From assembly GCA_014549065.1 (NCBI GenBank), contig JACDOX010000004.1, positions 9,234,370-9,298,369 of the forward strand: a stretch of 64,000 nucleotides of DNA, given 5' to 3'. Made by a program: the position numbers and the translations under genes. Positions 36,401 to 50,759 of this stretch are shown piece by piece. Under the pieces are notes generated by a model that had not been told where the DNA came from, ran no database searches, and was given only the letters and a program-made list of their open reading frames with translations. The stretch's first letter is position 1. Every line of letters starts with the position of its first letter. The stretch is from Cardinalis cardinalis. Taxonomy: Eukaryota; Chordata; Aves; Passeriformes; Cardinalidae.

Positions 36401-39400
36401 TAAAGAAAACTAAACTCCTTCTAAACTAAGTTTGCATCATCAGGGCAATGGAAGCTCAACATACGAAGGTTAAAAAAGAAGCAATCATGGTGCAAAATGA
36501 CCACTTTTTTTTGATGTTCATTTCTGTAATCAAGTGTTGCCNACTCAGAGCCAATGTCTATCATAAAGTCTTCCTTCAGTTTTATCATTATTCAGAGCCA
36601 GCAAGAGTGATAAACCTACCATGGTACTCTGGTACCTGTAGGTAAATCCTAACTTTATTTTTGCTTTGTTTACAGAAGACTGCTGTTTCTATAAATGCGT
36701 TGTTCTCTCACAATTTTCAATGTTCCCTTTCAACTTTNACTTTTAAGCTACTGTGTAAGGTTCAGATTGCTGTGTTTTCAAGATAGATCATTAAAAAGGA
36801 ATGAGAATATGGCACCACAATCATGAGAAGAGGAAAATTAATTTAAAACCTACAGCTATAACTTTCTTTAAGAGAATTTCCTCAGCAAGTTAATACTCCC
36901 ATCTGGTAGACAGGTTATCTAATGTTAAAGGACAAGAGTTTAAANAACACCCTTCTTTCTCTTAGACACTAAGGCAAAATTCAGTAATTTNCAAGACTAA
37001 AGATTCTTCAAAGGGATTAAAACCAGACACAAAAGTGTAATACACTGCAGAATAAGTAAGAGTGTGTTTTATTATCTTTTTTTTCCACCTGGCTACAGTG
37101 GATGAGTAAATCTAAGGTAATGTCATTTGATTTAACTGTCTGTGGAGAATAGTATNAAAGTAAAGGAAGCCATAAAAGAGTAAGCAAAAGTTTAAGTTTT
37201 NTAGTTATTCTGACACATACCCACATACCCCACATTTCATTAGTGCATGAATAAGATTCTGGTAGATATGCTGCAACACAGACCTTTCTTTTCTGCTTAA
37301 TACTCTTACAGCAAAACTGTTTTCCATTAATGGGCACATACAGATTGTGAGAAATTCCTTATGGCTGTTTACAAGAATAAAAATATTGATGGGACTGCAA
37401 AAGGAAATTCAGAATTAGTTTCTATGAACTAATTCCAAATAATGCACTTAGTTTTTATTATCTCCCTGGAGTTCACTCTACCTTTGGTTCCTCATTTAGC
37501 ATGATATCACTGAGCTGTAATACACTTCCACATATGAGAGGTTTAGCAATTTAACTGTTTTAGTGGTCTTAAAGTGATTATACCTATAATGCAAAACTAG
37601 GAAAAGCCTTTTGATGCTTAAAACCTATAAACCTGTCGTTGTAGATCACAGAAAATCTATTATAGCAGTGAATATTTTCTGCTTCAAATTGAGACGANCA
37701 GGCAAGCCTTTTATGGCAATTTGAGAGGCATTTAATGGAGTGAATCGCTATTCAGAAGCTTTTTATACATGTATTAAGTACAATATAATACCTGAACTTA
37801 AGAAGGTGACAAACATTAGCTAATAATTCTGTCACTTCTTAGGTTGTACCAAGTGTTAAGGGAAATTGTATTGGAAGACTTAGCAGAAAATAAAACAAAA
37901 TGTACAATAGCTACCACATGTCATTTTAAAACATCACACTTAAATGACATGTTAGAACATTACAGACCATGTCAAAAAAGGCAAGGAACTGTTATAAAAG
38001 ACACTGGTTAACTTTGGATTGATGGAGNTGGCACCTGACCAGAACAGCAAGAACAGATTGACTGGATCTGCTAGATCAAGTGGAGAAGGAGGGCTTTCAA
38101 GGCCATGACCCCTTTTTACTCATTGCCAGTAGTCTAAGGGGTGCAAGTTCTATTTCACACAATAAATGAGATTGATTCATAGCAGACTCTAATACCATTA
38201 TACATGTAATTTGCATGTCACTAACTAAAAGTACACCTGTTGGTTTACCCATTACCTTCAAAATTCACTCTAAAATACACCAAATGTGTTTTTAAAATGG
38301 TGATATTTCCCTGCATAGTTTTAAAATGTGTAGTTAACACAAAAATAACAGTTCTTNGTTAACAGATCAGCATATCAGGTATCTATTAATAGTTCTGAAA
38401 GAGCTGTTANTTGTGCTGTAGTTGCCATGGTTTTTCAAGGCATTGCACTTGGTGGAGGTTCCACTTTTGGCCATTACATTTGTTGGAAATGTAGTGAAAC
38501 ACTCNTTAAAATGGCAGTGTCCACTGGGCCTTGAGGTCACCTCACTTGACAGAGATTTCACAAGCTCTGAGAGCATTTTCAAAATAGATAAGAAATATAT
38601 TAGAGATAGGCTCCAGTTCAAGATGTAAATGCCTGAATGAAACTACAGACTTTCTAAATTCTCACTATAATCAGTATCATTGTTGCTGCTAATAGTGAAG
38701 GGGTGGGACCATCGTTGGGCTATGAACGATTTATTGCTCAATTAAACATCAGCCTCAGAGGCTGTGAGATTTTAGAGGAGCAAGCAGTCGACCATAGCTN
38801 AAGAGTAGTCACGAGTTTCTTTTTTACAAGGCAATATATAACTTTCCAACTCAATTGTAAGCTGCTACAAGGTTTACTTTGCTTTTTTTGACCTATCACC
38901 TTTACTTAATTTTGCTGCACTGCGGATTCTTTCACCTAATGGGCTTCTGTCTCAGGTCTACACATATGCTTCTATTAAACTTCTAAACTCGTAACTTTAT
39001 ACAANCACACCCTTACATTATAAACCNTTCACCATCTTATCANTACAGCTTCTCACTTAAGGCATATTTTTACTTACAAGTATAAAACATAAATTTATGA
39101 TTTTTCTATTTAATATATGTGAATCATATTTTTACATCAATCTAAGCTTCTTCCAAAGCTACAAATCAAACTCTTCAGTGTCTGTAGAATTTTCTATTTT
39201 TCTCATTTCCACAAATCAGTACTAACCACATTTCAGTCACCTGAAACTGTTAGAAATACCCTCATTTACTTTTCAAAATTGAACTGAACCTCAGTCCATG
39301 AGTGGCAGTCTATGAATTCTTTCCTTTTATTCCTAGACATCCTACAAAAAATAGCAGNGGCCACTTAGTTTAGACCTTAATATAATTAAATACAAAATTG

Positions 39401-42030
39401 AAAATCCTTTAAGCAGAATCCTATTTTCTNTTTGGAGTGCCTTGATTAAATGTTGATCGTGCAATATGTGATCTCTGTTGATATACACAAGGCTACTCTA
39501 TAAATAGATTTTTAGAATAGAGAAATGAAAACCACAAGCATCTCAGTGAAGAGATATCTATGGGAATTGAGAGCTTTCACCCTTCCTAGATATTCTCTAG
39601 TAATTCTCAGAGTTGAAATGGAAAACAGATTAAATCTCAGTCTAGGAGGTCTACAACTCATGCAAATGGATTGGCTATGCACAGTGCATCATGACTATAN
39701 TATCAAGAATGTCACTGATATTTTAGAGCTACACAGAGCACTGAATCTTTGTCTCTACTTATGACTTTCAGCTAAAATTGCAGATCATACTGGAGTCTTG
39801 TAAGAATACTTAGATCTGGGAAACAGAAAATAAAGTGAAGATATTTAATTTCTGGGACATTCAAATCCAGCCTGATATTTATGGTAGAAAATTTTCCAGT
39901 TTCCACTTTCAACCNCCTATTTCTGAACCTTTCTAATCAGAAATTTTCTTGAGATAGGCACATAATACAGAAAGGCTGGATCCTACTTGGGAGTCTTTCA
40001 TTTCTATANTTAGTTAATCTCAGTGATGATGTACCATTAAAATTCAGCATTTGTAATAATTGACATCTGAGGCTATCAGTGTTCCCCTCTGGATGCTTTC
40101 CTCAGTAACACACCCAAGCTAGGTCTATCATGTTTTCATACAATCTAACCCAGAATGTGTTCAGAATTTTCCATTTACATTGAAGAATGTCAGCAGTGTT
40201 CTAAGATATCATACGCTCGTTATCTTGTCTTACTAGATCTCTGACATTCAGGAATAAATCTGTTCAATCAATCTACTTTAGTTGTTGGACTGCAGTAGTA
40301 GTTAAGTATTNGTTGACTACTATTTGCATAAATACATAGAGCTAAATCAAACATATAGAACTAAAAAACTAGGTGCCATTAAATCTAAAAAAATTTCTTC
40401 AGATAAAAGAAAAGCTTAATGAACCTGAGCTACTCACAATTAGACAGGAATGGTATACAGAACTAAATTCAGTCAACTGTCCTGCATGGGTCATGTGGAT
40501 CAGCAATTTCATTTCATTCAGACACAAACTTGTTCTGTCTTAGTGAACAACTGTCAGCCTTAGTAAATATGTGATCAGTATTCAGGGGTAAATAAATGAA
40601 ACTTCATGAAGACTGTGTGCAAAACAGCATCAGAGAGATGAAACTACAACCCAAGATGAACATAGCCAGAGAAGGAAATTAACTTCATAAAGGTNGCATT
40701 AGTTGAGGAGTTTTCTGTTCTCAGTGTTAGGTAAGCTGAAGCAGGACNCTGCTATAGAGACAGACACAACAATTTGTCCACGTGAAAAAAGTGGTACTCA
40801 AAGAAAGCATGGCTGGAAAAACCCCACAATGCAATCCACATCCCGTAGGCTTGCACTCCCCTTCTCACTTTGGCTAATGCTATTTTCTGGGCCTTTTTTT
40901 TTTTTTTTCAGTTTTACAAGGCGAATTGTCCTTTACAACACTGAATAAGTTTGTAGAAAGCATGCAGGCAAAAGACCCCTGATACAACTAATTAATATCA
41001 GTGTTATAGAATATATTGCTTCAGGAGGTGAATTCAAAGGTTGATTGAAAAAGTGTTACAGCAAGCTCNTAGAACTCCATCATGATATAGTGTTGAAAAC
41101 AACAATAAAGCACTGCTGNCAGAAGGCTGTTTACGCACCTCAGGTGCCATAAGAAACACGTAAGTGGAAAGGTCTCATAGTTGCAAACTGTAACATTTTC
41201 CTATCCAAGCCCTACTGGTGGGGATAAAATTAAATCTAAATTCTCCTTGATTGCTTAAACCATGATGTTTCAATAATCATATTAGTCAGTAGATTGAAAT
41301 ACTTAGAAGCAACAGGTTGTGTTGATTATAATTGTAATAGCAGCAGCTTTCCTTTTTTTATCACATTGCATTTTGAATACCAATCTTTTGATAGACACTC
41401 ATCTGCCTGTATCAGAAAAACTAGAAAAATAAATAATAATTTTGCAGTTGAGCAAAGGAATAAAAAATCAGCTGGGCTATCTCCCACAATATTAATGACC
41501 TGAAAAAAGAATATGTTGCAAAACTATCCTCACATGTACACAACCTTTATTTGTATTAGACAAAGATGATTTTCTTGTGGAAATTAAGTAAAGCTTTAAA
41601 CATGGTCATTATGGTCACCATAAGTTGTGANGAAAAGCAAAGTTTTTGCAGTGAAGAAAGATGAGGAAATCAAATTCTGTCNTTGATATGCCCATATTTT
41701 TTTGTTGAACCTGAAGGATTTCTGCAAAGAATGATGTGCATATCCACAGGAGAGGAAAAAAAAATCCATTTTACTTTAGTGTGATTGTCCAGCTGAGTAG
41801 GACCTTTTTCCTGACAACAGCATGCTTTAAAGCCATGTTGCCAAATGTCAGGTTATTTTCATGACCAAGACACAGAGTGAGGAACTGAAAAACCATACTG
41901 TTCTGTGAGAGACTGAAATGTTGATGCTTAATGACTTCAGAGTCCATTTGTGGAGGCAGCAGGGTGCTTTTCTGAGGCCAGGTTTGCAACACCCAAGAAG
42001 AGGAGGTGAATTTTTGGGTGTGTAGCAGCA
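33490..42030. other. AT-rich non-coding sequence, presumed intron
   Basis: The stretch contains two splice-like open segments (34088-34140 and 35849-35935, both minus strand) that are discussed as weak exon candidates. A short direct repeat (ttcacttggaataact at 36174 and 36194) and a 16-base T run at 40893-40908 are also present. I see no repeat family or gene. Confidence 0.5.
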
Positions 42031-42085
42031 GTTGGTGGGTGTTGACCCCTCTGGGGTCATGACAGAAGGGTCAGCACCCACCAAC
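42031..42085. repeat. 22-bp inverted repeat (two mismatches)
   Basis: GTTGGTGGGTGTTGACCC plus CTCT at 42031-42052 pairs with 42064-42085 (AGAAGGGTCAGCACCC plus ACCAAC) at 20 of 22 positions around an 11-base loop. It lies at the upstream edge of the LTR-like stretch. Confidence 0.88.
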
Positions 42086-42720
42086 AAAGGCAACAAGCCA
42101 GGCTTTGATGCAGATAAGCAGCAGATCCTGTGAGGTGGGTGGGATAGTGCCTTCTATCATGCCACTTGTTCTCCCTCACACCCCATTCCCCTCCTTGAGG
42201 AAGGAAGATTACACTCACACAGAACATTCACATTCACATGTAGGCCTGACATTGTTCATCCCTTCTAATGGGACATAACTAACTCACCTGAGCTGACCTG
42301 AGAGGCAGCTGTCATGTCTTAGAAGGTGTCATAACCCATAAAAGACCCCCAAAGCACCCNCAGACTCATTTCTGAAGCCTTCCACCAGAGGACTTGAAGC
42401 TCCTTCCCTCTAGGGTGGTACCTGGCTGTTCCCACCGAGCCTGAGTGTATATTAACCCCTTGAATTCTATATTTCATGGGCTTCCTCTACCCTNCATAGA
42501 TGAAGACCACAACCTTCACATTGACAAGACTGTGACCATCACTTTTCAACAATCAAGTCTTATCACAGATCCATGGTTGGTGGTATTTTTCTTCTCTTAT
42601 CCTTTCTTTCTCTTTTTTCTTCTCATACATTTTCTTAAGTGCTATTTTTATGTGTTTATATTGCTATCTCAATATAGATAATAATAACCAAAATGGCTAC
42701 ATACCTGAATTCTATTGCAA
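42086..42720 (+). mobile_element. Putative endogenous-retrovirus LTR or LTR fragment
   Basis: A moderately GC-rich block carries a TATA-like CATAAAAGACC at about 42338. It is followed by 'ccaccagaggacttgaagct', 'gggtggtacctggctgttcc' and 'gagtgtatattaacccctt', and then by a pyrimidine-rich run (42580-42625) and 'accaaaatggctacatac'. The order resembles avian ERVL-type LTRs from memory. I could not fix TG/CA ends, a primer-binding site or a target duplication. Confidence 0.45.
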
Positions 42721-42741
42721 CCAAATTGTTCTAAAATAAAC

Positions 42742-42744
<3 letters not shown>

Positions 42745-42780
<36 letters not shown>
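42745..42780. repeat. (AC)n microsatellite with (AT) tail
   Basis: About 14 AC units are followed by four AT units. Confidence 0.97.
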
Positions 42781-42781
<1 letters not shown>

Positions 42782-42789
42782 GCTACAAA

Positions 42790-45700
42790 CACAATCATTC
42801 AGCGTCCTTTCCCTCTAATATGCCCCAAGGGACCTATTAACAGCCTTTATTACCCTCACCTTCTGGGGCTGCTTGTAACACCATCTTTCTTGGAAACCTC
42901 ACTTTCCCTTTCTTGTCTAAAGTTTGCTGATCTCTTGTATGTGCTGACACATTTTCTGCCAGCTGTGTGGGGAAATGGACCATGTTTCCACGTGTCTGCA
43001 AAATGCCTATCTCACTTNTTAAGTTTCTCACTTAAGAAACCGCACAGGTTACAGTAAAAAAAAAACAAAACAACAAACCTGTGTCATGTCAGTTAATTCA
43101 GTTGTATACTCTCTCTTATGTTTGATGCTGGAAGAGGTCCAGTTGCAGCTGGAACTAAAGCAAGCGACTAAAGAAGCCAAAATATATTGGAGAGGTATTT
43201 AGGAAGAGGAGAAAATATGTCCTGTTCTACAGTGCATCCTGTTTCAAANTTTTTTGGGATTTTTTTCATTTCTTATATAAAAATCCCTACAACCAATCAA
43301 ACAAACAACAAAACAAATTTCTGTAGAGATCAGGGTTATGATTTATCTTTTATTAAACACTTCATTATTGTATTTCTACTTTAGTCTGACTCTTAGCAAT
43401 TTTTGTCTTCTACTTAAACATTCAACACCTCAACAGATATAAATCCATTCCCTCAGCTAAATGCTCAAATTATTGCATCCCCATCTTTCCATGGTTTACA
43501 GAAACTCACAAATCACAGCTCTATATAGTTTGGCCCCTCCCCACCCTACACAACTGTGTCATGATTACAACAAACTGTAAAAATCCCAAAGACCTGCTTA
43601 GGAATCCAGTGACTTCTATCCAGCCCCTGGTTTCTCACCAAGCTTATAGATTTACCCACTATCTGTAAGTCTTGCAAAATGACAGATTTTTCCAAATTTG
43701 AGTCTGCAAAATTTTCCCACAGAAACTTCTATTCCTATTTTTCCCTGCTAAATGTTTTTTTCTCTTTCCTTAGCCTGACCAGTTCAGGAATTTTTTGCTT
43801 GACTGTAGGTGTATCACAGCTCAGGAGACAATGAGGCAAGAGACATTACAGACACTCATAAATCCTATGATTGTATCCTTGAGTGAAGAAATGGTAGCAA
43901 TCACATGAGAGGCACTACATTTTACATCTTTCTTAAATTCAGCAAACCCTGAGGAGGAGTTAAACACAGNTAGTTTCAGCATTCTTCATCGAACTTTGAA
44001 CTAACTCTGAAAAGAGGACCATATTGTTCAGAGGGAATGCTGTGTGCTTAAGGAAGCCCTTGCAATCACTGTAACATGAAAAAAGGTTTGTATCCCCAGA
44101 AGCATACCCTTTACACACCCNCACCGGGTTAGGCACGCCTGCCTTGGGAAACTCAGGCCTTTCTTGGCGACGAAGATGAACTGATGTTAACCTCAGCATC
44201 CCGCTTTTTTACGTTTTATTTATGGCACAAGGCCAGATCACTTGCTTCCCTTGCTTTTGCAAGGTGACAAAGGCTGACTGCTGGGAGGATCTATTCTGCC
44301 TGACCAGTCACTGTCACTCACTANTGGATTATAGAAAGCACTGTAAAAACCAAGAGTGTATCAGAGAAATCTGAGTAGGGCTTATGTTAAGAGTGTGAAA
44401 ATTTGCAATAAGAACATNATTTCCTTTTCAATTGTGGTGGGAAAACTTAACAAATCACCATGGGTGATGCTTTTTGCAAGAAAAAATACAGAAATAATTT
44501 GTAAAANTTCTTGAGAAAAGTTCTGGATTTGTTTTTGTTTGTTTTTACTCTCTAGTTTTAAAAGGAAGATCTTATAGGCAAGGTAAGATATAACTAAATG
44601 CATCTCAAAGCCTATTTACATTTAAAATCTATTTACATTTTTAAAAGTTAAGTTTCTGTGAATAAATAAATAAGATCAAATCCTTTGTAATGCNAAATGG
44701 TCTTTTAACAGCCAACTTAATCTGGAGATGAAATAAGCATCAGCTGAGAAACAAATCGTTGCATAAAGGATCAGAATTCATATAGTAATCAGGTTACAAA
44801 AGACAACTGNTGCAATCAAACGTAATAAATGAACATAAATAAAAAGAGTGAAGAATGAAGAGTAAGCATGGTTTAGCATTAAATAAAATAGTTAATAAAA
44901 TGCAACCCAATAATGTAAAGCTATTGGAATTCAGCTATTGGAATTTATAAGTAAAACATGGCTATTCTCGTATCAGTTTTTCCGATACTAACAGGACACC
45001 TGAAGACGACATGGAGGTAAATTTACTTGTAAATTGCATTTAAAAAGAGTGTACTCTCTAATTTATCTTTACGTGTCTAACCTAAAAGCTTAAGAATTTA
45101 ATATAATTTTGTTTTAAACCTTTGCTATTTTATCTGGACTAAAATAAAATAATAAAATTTTGAATGCATAATATGCAAGTGTATGCTACACATATACTTT
45201 CAGGTTGTGGAAACAATATANGTTAAATTTCATTAATCTCAAAACAGATTTATTAACTCTACAGTAATTTGTAAGCATTTTTCCAACAGTGCCGTGTTTT
45301 CTAATTCTGTCCATTCTAATTCTTTCTATAGAATATATATATATACCCCCCCACACACATATACACATATATTTCCACTATAACATATTACAGGGTTTAT
45401 CCAGAGCTGACACAGGCACATAAGTGCCTCTAGTATAACAACAAGCTGATTTNACCTAAAAAGTCAGAATTTGGAGTGTGTTTTGTTGGTTGTTTTGAAT
45501 ATAAAGGCATGATTTTTCACTTTGCTATTACAAAATCTATTGGATACATAACTAATACTCTCTTTACAGCAGTACAGCTCTGAATGTTTTGGGATAAATA
45601 TGCCAAATATGCATAATTCCCAAAGAATACCTCGCTGGTGGTATCACAATGTAAAGCACCCTAGTACACATTGCTTCTCTTGGAGCCTGAAAATCTTCTA

Positions 45701-46817
45701 ATGCTTTTATAACAGACCAGGAATAATTTCATTCTGAATGAGTTTCATTAATTGTGAAAGTTTATTAAATTATCTGAATAGTTTTTAATTTGTCATCTGG
45801 AAAATAATAACAAAAAAGTGGATATATAATTTTCAGCCTTATTTCCAAGCAAAAGACTTGGGTTTCTTTAAGATATAATATTAGGTACAACATTATTGGG
45901 TTTGGAATGCACGTGTTGCTCAATTTAGTACTCATATGCATAGAAAACTTAATTTCTCCTTCTCTTAATGCTTATTACTTTGTTTCAAATTTTGCTCAAA
46001 TATCCTCATTATAAAGTACTTATGTGAAATCTCCTCGCAGATATATAGAAGGCAACAAGGCATACTCAAAGCCTTGCCCTGACCAGGAGTACAGCACAAA
46101 CAGAGGTCAAATTTTGGANCCCTGTTCAAAAGAACACTAGGAAGATGAGAGTACCATGAGCCTCAGCACGTGCCATGGACAACTGTCAGGAAAACAGTAG
46201 CAGAAACTACTGGAAAAGTGCATCACNACAGTATTCTACAGTCATTTGATTGATGGGCTGTGCTAAAATCTGTCCATGAAAACAGCACATACACCCCTTG
46301 CCATCGCCGTGATTAGAGGGGTAACCTATAATAAATTCAAAGATGAGAGGGAAACATTTTAACATGGATGCAGAGGACCTGAGGTGAAACAGTTTTGTGT
46401 TCATTCCAGGCGCTGGCTAGAGCCCAGTGCTGACCGTGGCCAGAGCTGTGATCTCCTGAGCTCAGTAATGCCTGCGCACCACAGCAGGAGAGACGCGTCT
46501 CAGTCAACAGTGCATCTGTGTATGTGCACAGTTTTCATTCTTCTGTCTCCTTACTAAACCCAACGTCTAAGGGGCATGCTGTGGTTCCCTTCTTCTCCCC
46601 TTATGGCAAAAGGGTTCCATGTTTTCTATCTCCCAAAGGTGGGAGAAAATAACTATTTACCTATGAAAAACCCAAAGGAAATAAGAACAGGAACTGATTT
46701 TCTTCAGTCTTTTTGTGCTGTATCCGATATAAGCTCCCACAAAGCAAGAATCATTAAGAATATGATGTTCTGNTAACTTCTGGACATCCTAAAAGTTAGA
46801 GACAGGAAATGTCTCTG
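42790..46817. other. AT-rich non-coding sequence
   Basis: No gene or family is recognised. A GTGAGG donor-like site at about 42855 (minus strand) ends a 64-codon frame without domain resemblance. An AT/AC microsatellite lies at 45332-45371. Confidence 0.5.
45332..45371. repeat. Compound (AT)n-C7-(AC/AT)n microsatellite
   Basis: An alternating AT run, a short C run, and AC/AT dinucleotides lie in series. Confidence 0.85.
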
Positions 46818-47181
46818 TTCTCTGCCTGGAGTAAAAAAAGGTCTGGGGAGATTTTGCTGAGGCTTTTCAATGCTTAAAGGGGGTTTCTAAGAAAAATAGG
46901 GACAAACTTTTTGTAGCAATTGGACAAGGGGTAATGGTTTAAAACTAAAAGAGGGCAGACTCAGACTAGATACAATGAAGAAATTGTTTTACAAGGACAG
47001 TGGTGAAACACTGTACATTGTTTCCTGGAGAAGTGGTAAATGCCCCACCACTGAAAACACTCAAAATCAGGTTGAATGGAGCTCTAACTATCCTGATCCA
47101 GCGGAAGATGTCCCTGCTCATTGCAAGGAGGCTGGACCTTTAAAGAGTACTGTCTGTTACTGATTCTATGACTCTATTCTG
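46818..47181 (+). mobile_element. CR1 LINE 3' fragment, plus strand, old
   Basis: The order of blocks ('tctgcctggagtaaaa', 'caatgcttaaagggggttt', 'ggacaaggggtaatggttta', 'aaactaaaagagggcag', 'gtggtaaatgccccacca') matches the CR1 3' region. The fragment ends in decayed terminal repeats (tgattctatgactctattct). High divergence marks an older insertion than the 12.1-kb copy. Confidence 0.88.
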
Positions 47182-47189
47182 TTTTGAAC

Positions 47190-50100
47190 CCAGCACTGTA
47201 ACTTCAATGATGGAATCAGGTATCACATGTATCACAGCCATCAGTACTGAAAGAAATACTGATTTCCTCTATATCTCCTTTGGAACAGTACTTACAAGAA
47301 TATCAGAAGATTTAAAATATAAAAAGGAAGATCAGAAAGGTTTTTTATAGATAGTGCTTTCCTTCCAAGCACTTTCCTTTGATAAAGAGCTATGCAATAA
47401 CAAGTTACTGTATTGTATGTTCCTATTACCAGATCTCAAAGCCCTTTGCTGGCAAGATCTAATATATNGGGCACACATTCCACAGATGGAGAAATGGACA
47501 CATGCTAAAATTACTTTTATGAACTCAACACATCAGAAGCAGGAACTGAAAACAGAAACAAGGCAAAAACTATGGATGTTTTCATTGAAAAATGATTGAT
47601 ATTGTCTTTTCTGAGAACCTTACTAAGGCAGCTGAATTATTGNCTTGTACACTGTAGGATTTCACTTGATGGTCCTCAGATATCATCATTTGTGTGAGGA
47701 TCCATTCATCTACTCCTCTTTTCCCTATGAAGCATGACACATCTAAGAGTGTATTCAATCACACCCCCACCCCAGCCACCAATATAACCCATGAGACCCA
47801 GACCAGAATTTTTTAAAATAAATCAAATAAAAAAAAAGTCTGTGCTGCCAGACATCATGAATTTATACTTATTACCTGCACAATTCTTGTGGAAGAGACT
47901 GTATTGCATAGTTTTTCTCTTTTTCTAATACATCTTTATGTAAATCTAATTTCTGCATGGGTTGTTAAAAATGTCTAGGATAAAAGTTATCAATTATTGA
48001 AGCATGTAATTATACTTTTTATTAAAAAACAAATAAAAAAACCCTTCCAAACTTTTAAAATTTTTTTTGTAAATTATATAAAAAAGAAAATACCATGAGT
48101 GTAATTTTCTCAATTTAGATATTAAATATGCATGAAAAACCAGTAAAAGCAGGATTATTCATGTTTGTTAGTATGAAGGGGTTTCTGGCTAAAATAAATC
48201 AATACAAACATGAANAATATGCAGCTAATGCATAAACAGTGCTTAAAGACAAGCCTAGCAGTAAAGTAATGCACATTAATCAGGGGTTAGTGAAAAGAAT
48301 TAGAATTGAGTGAATCCTACATGGTCTTATTAATGAATCTGTTGATTACCATTCAGGATCATGAGAAATCTACTGAATTAGTAATGATTTAAAATTTTTA
48401 CCCCTAATAAATAGCTAAAACACAGAATTGACTGTCAAATGAACTTTAATGTCTTTCTTTTAAGTTTCTTCTCCATATAAACTGCAACTGAAGAGAGAGT
48501 GAAGTTATAACACTGACCTATAAAATAACCAAGAACTAATTAACAAGTCCTCTGGTAGGTCTGCTGTGCTAGAGGTATAACAAAATTAAAAATAAAGAAA
48601 ATGTGTTCACAGGTAGGATTTTCCCCTGGAAAATATAATGCGTAATTTGTATTCTTGTGGGGTAAAGGTAAATTTGTAATTCTGTGAAGGAAAAAAATGG
48701 TTAATAATATTAAATTATTTAACACCGCAACAAATGAGCTTTCTATAACTTATGAGCAAATATTAGTATCTAAAATGAGAGAGGACTGGGGAGAATGGAA
48801 GCAGCTAAAACAACAAACACTTTTCTCAAATTACTCAAGTATCTGCCACATTAATTTTTTCATTACTTTAATTCTCAGCTGCTCTAATCCTGCAGTTGAG
48901 GTGGACTCTACAGCTTTATTTGCACTCCCCAGGTGGCATATCATGTCCAGTAAACAAAATATAGGAAGGTCCTGTGGGCGTCCAATAATATCAGCCTAAG
49001 AAACAGCTGTTTTGAAATTGAGATTCTGTTATTATAAGGAAAGGCTCCTGGGCATTTCATATTCTCCTTATCAGTTATTTCTACCCATACCTTTTAATAA
49101 TATGTTATTTGAATTGTAAATGTCATGAAAATCACAGGCATTTATCATCTCAAAAAGAAAAGAGTAAAAGAATGAGAACATAGACAAAGCTTTTTAATAT
49201 CAAATGTCTTAACTGCCAGGCCCCCCTTTTCCTGAAGGGATGAAGGAGGGAGAAATGTTAGCATACACTAACATCTGTATATAGTTTGGAGTTTTTTTGA
49301 TGGTTAACAGCAAGCATGAGAAATGAAGCTTTAAATAGGTTGCCAGGAGTCCACAGACATCATAATGTATCAGAAATTTGTCATCTGTAATCAAATTTAT
49401 CAGCTGGCTACTGTAACATCTTTAGACCAGCTATAAAGGCTGCCATTAGTCCCTCCTGCTAACGTTATTCTCATGGATCCTGGTGTTTCATGGAAGAAAG
49501 GTTTGTAGTAACTTTTCATATGTATGAAAACATGGCATTATTAATTGGTCCCGACACAAGCAGTATTTTTGCTATATACAATTGAGCAAAAAGCCTTACT
49601 CAGTGCAAAGCTTTCATCAAATTATCTACCAGTGAAAGCTGACAAGCTGATTGAAAGTGTCAGTGAAAGGGGGAGGTGATATATAACAACACAATTTTCA
49701 TTGCACAAAGCGATATTTTTAGCCTTTGCAATTTGTACTGAAACTCATTATTCCTCTCCATTATGGGTAAAGGGGAAACTCTGTAAGTGCCCANGTCTGT
49801 GACTTCTCTAATTTTAAATCTAGCTCAAATGACTGTTTTCCACAGGGAGATGACTAAATGATATACAGCCACTCACCAGGCATTTGTCTCCTGCTCACAT
49901 TTAGGGAAAGCTATCTAGAATTAAACTCTGTGCAGCCATTACACTGGTAGGGATATTAAAGCTAGGACTGTGCTATATTAGATGCAGCATAATGAAGGAT
50001 GTTTCATTGCAGTCAGTCTAGAATTGATGTTGCAGGACAAATGNCTGTGTCACAAACACAGAGAGCTACAGCACCATAATTAGGTACCTGCACTTGGTTA

Positions 50101-50426
50101 AACATTTCTTGGCACAACATAATCACTTGCCATCCCTTTAGCCTCCTTTTGGGAATCCAAACAGGCTGGTTTTTTAAATTTTGTTTGTTTGTTTGTTTTG
50201 TTTTGTTTTGTTTTTTAATAAAAGCAGGATTTTATTGAACTGCCTGACATACCTGTGCATGAAATGATTTAACAGTACTCATAATATGCACACAGATGAG
50301 AAAACTATACTAGCAGCTGATGGGAACATGTGAAACCATTTGAGAAGCATAAGAATTATTTTCTTTTTTTTTTTTTTTGTGAGTTAAATTAAATTAGCCA
50401 AATTCAAACCAGTAAATTCAAATCAT
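47190..50426. other. AT-rich non-coding sequence
   Basis: No repeat family is recognised apart from the (GTTT)n run at 50180-50217. The longest frame is 100 codons and unrecognised. Confidence 0.5.
50180..50217. repeat. (GTTT)n/(GTTTT)n simple repeat
   Basis: Four TTTG units switch to TTTTG units. Confidence 0.92.
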
Positions 50427-50752
50427 TCATAGAATCACAGAACATCCTGAATTAAAAGGAACCTGCANGGATAATTGAAGTACAAATTCTGTTCCTGCAC
50501 AGGAGAGCTCCAAGAATCCCACCATGTGCCTGAGTGTGTTCTCCAAACACTTCTTGAACTCTGTCAGGCTTGCTGCTGTGACCACTTCCCTGGGAGTCTG
50601 TTCCAGTGCCCAAACACCCTCTGGGTGAAGAACCTTTTTCTAACATCCAACCNAAACCTCTCCTGACACGNCTCCAGGCCACTCCCTTGGATCCTGTCAC
50701 TGGTCACCAGAGAGAAGATATTAATGCCTGCCTCATATGCCTTCCCCTCTAG
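50427..50752 (-). mobile_element. CR1 LINE 3' fragment, minus strand
   Basis: The + strand starts 'attcatagaatcacagaac', the reverse complement of a CR1 terminus. It continues with 'tgagtgtgttctccaaacac', 'gtctgttccagtgcccaaac' and 'ctggtcaccagagagaagat'. The wording matches the plus-strand copy at 61010-61409, so both are probably the same CR1 subfamily. Confidence 0.9.
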
Positions 50753-50759
50753 GCCCTTC

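Noticed and set aside
49877..49914. 38-bp minus-strand segment ending in GTGAGTGG that reads PKCEQETNA, similar to the junction between two EGF modules
   Set aside because: It is very short, with an in-frame TAG just before the putative acceptor and a weak pyrimidine tract. The resemblance rests on a handful of residues.
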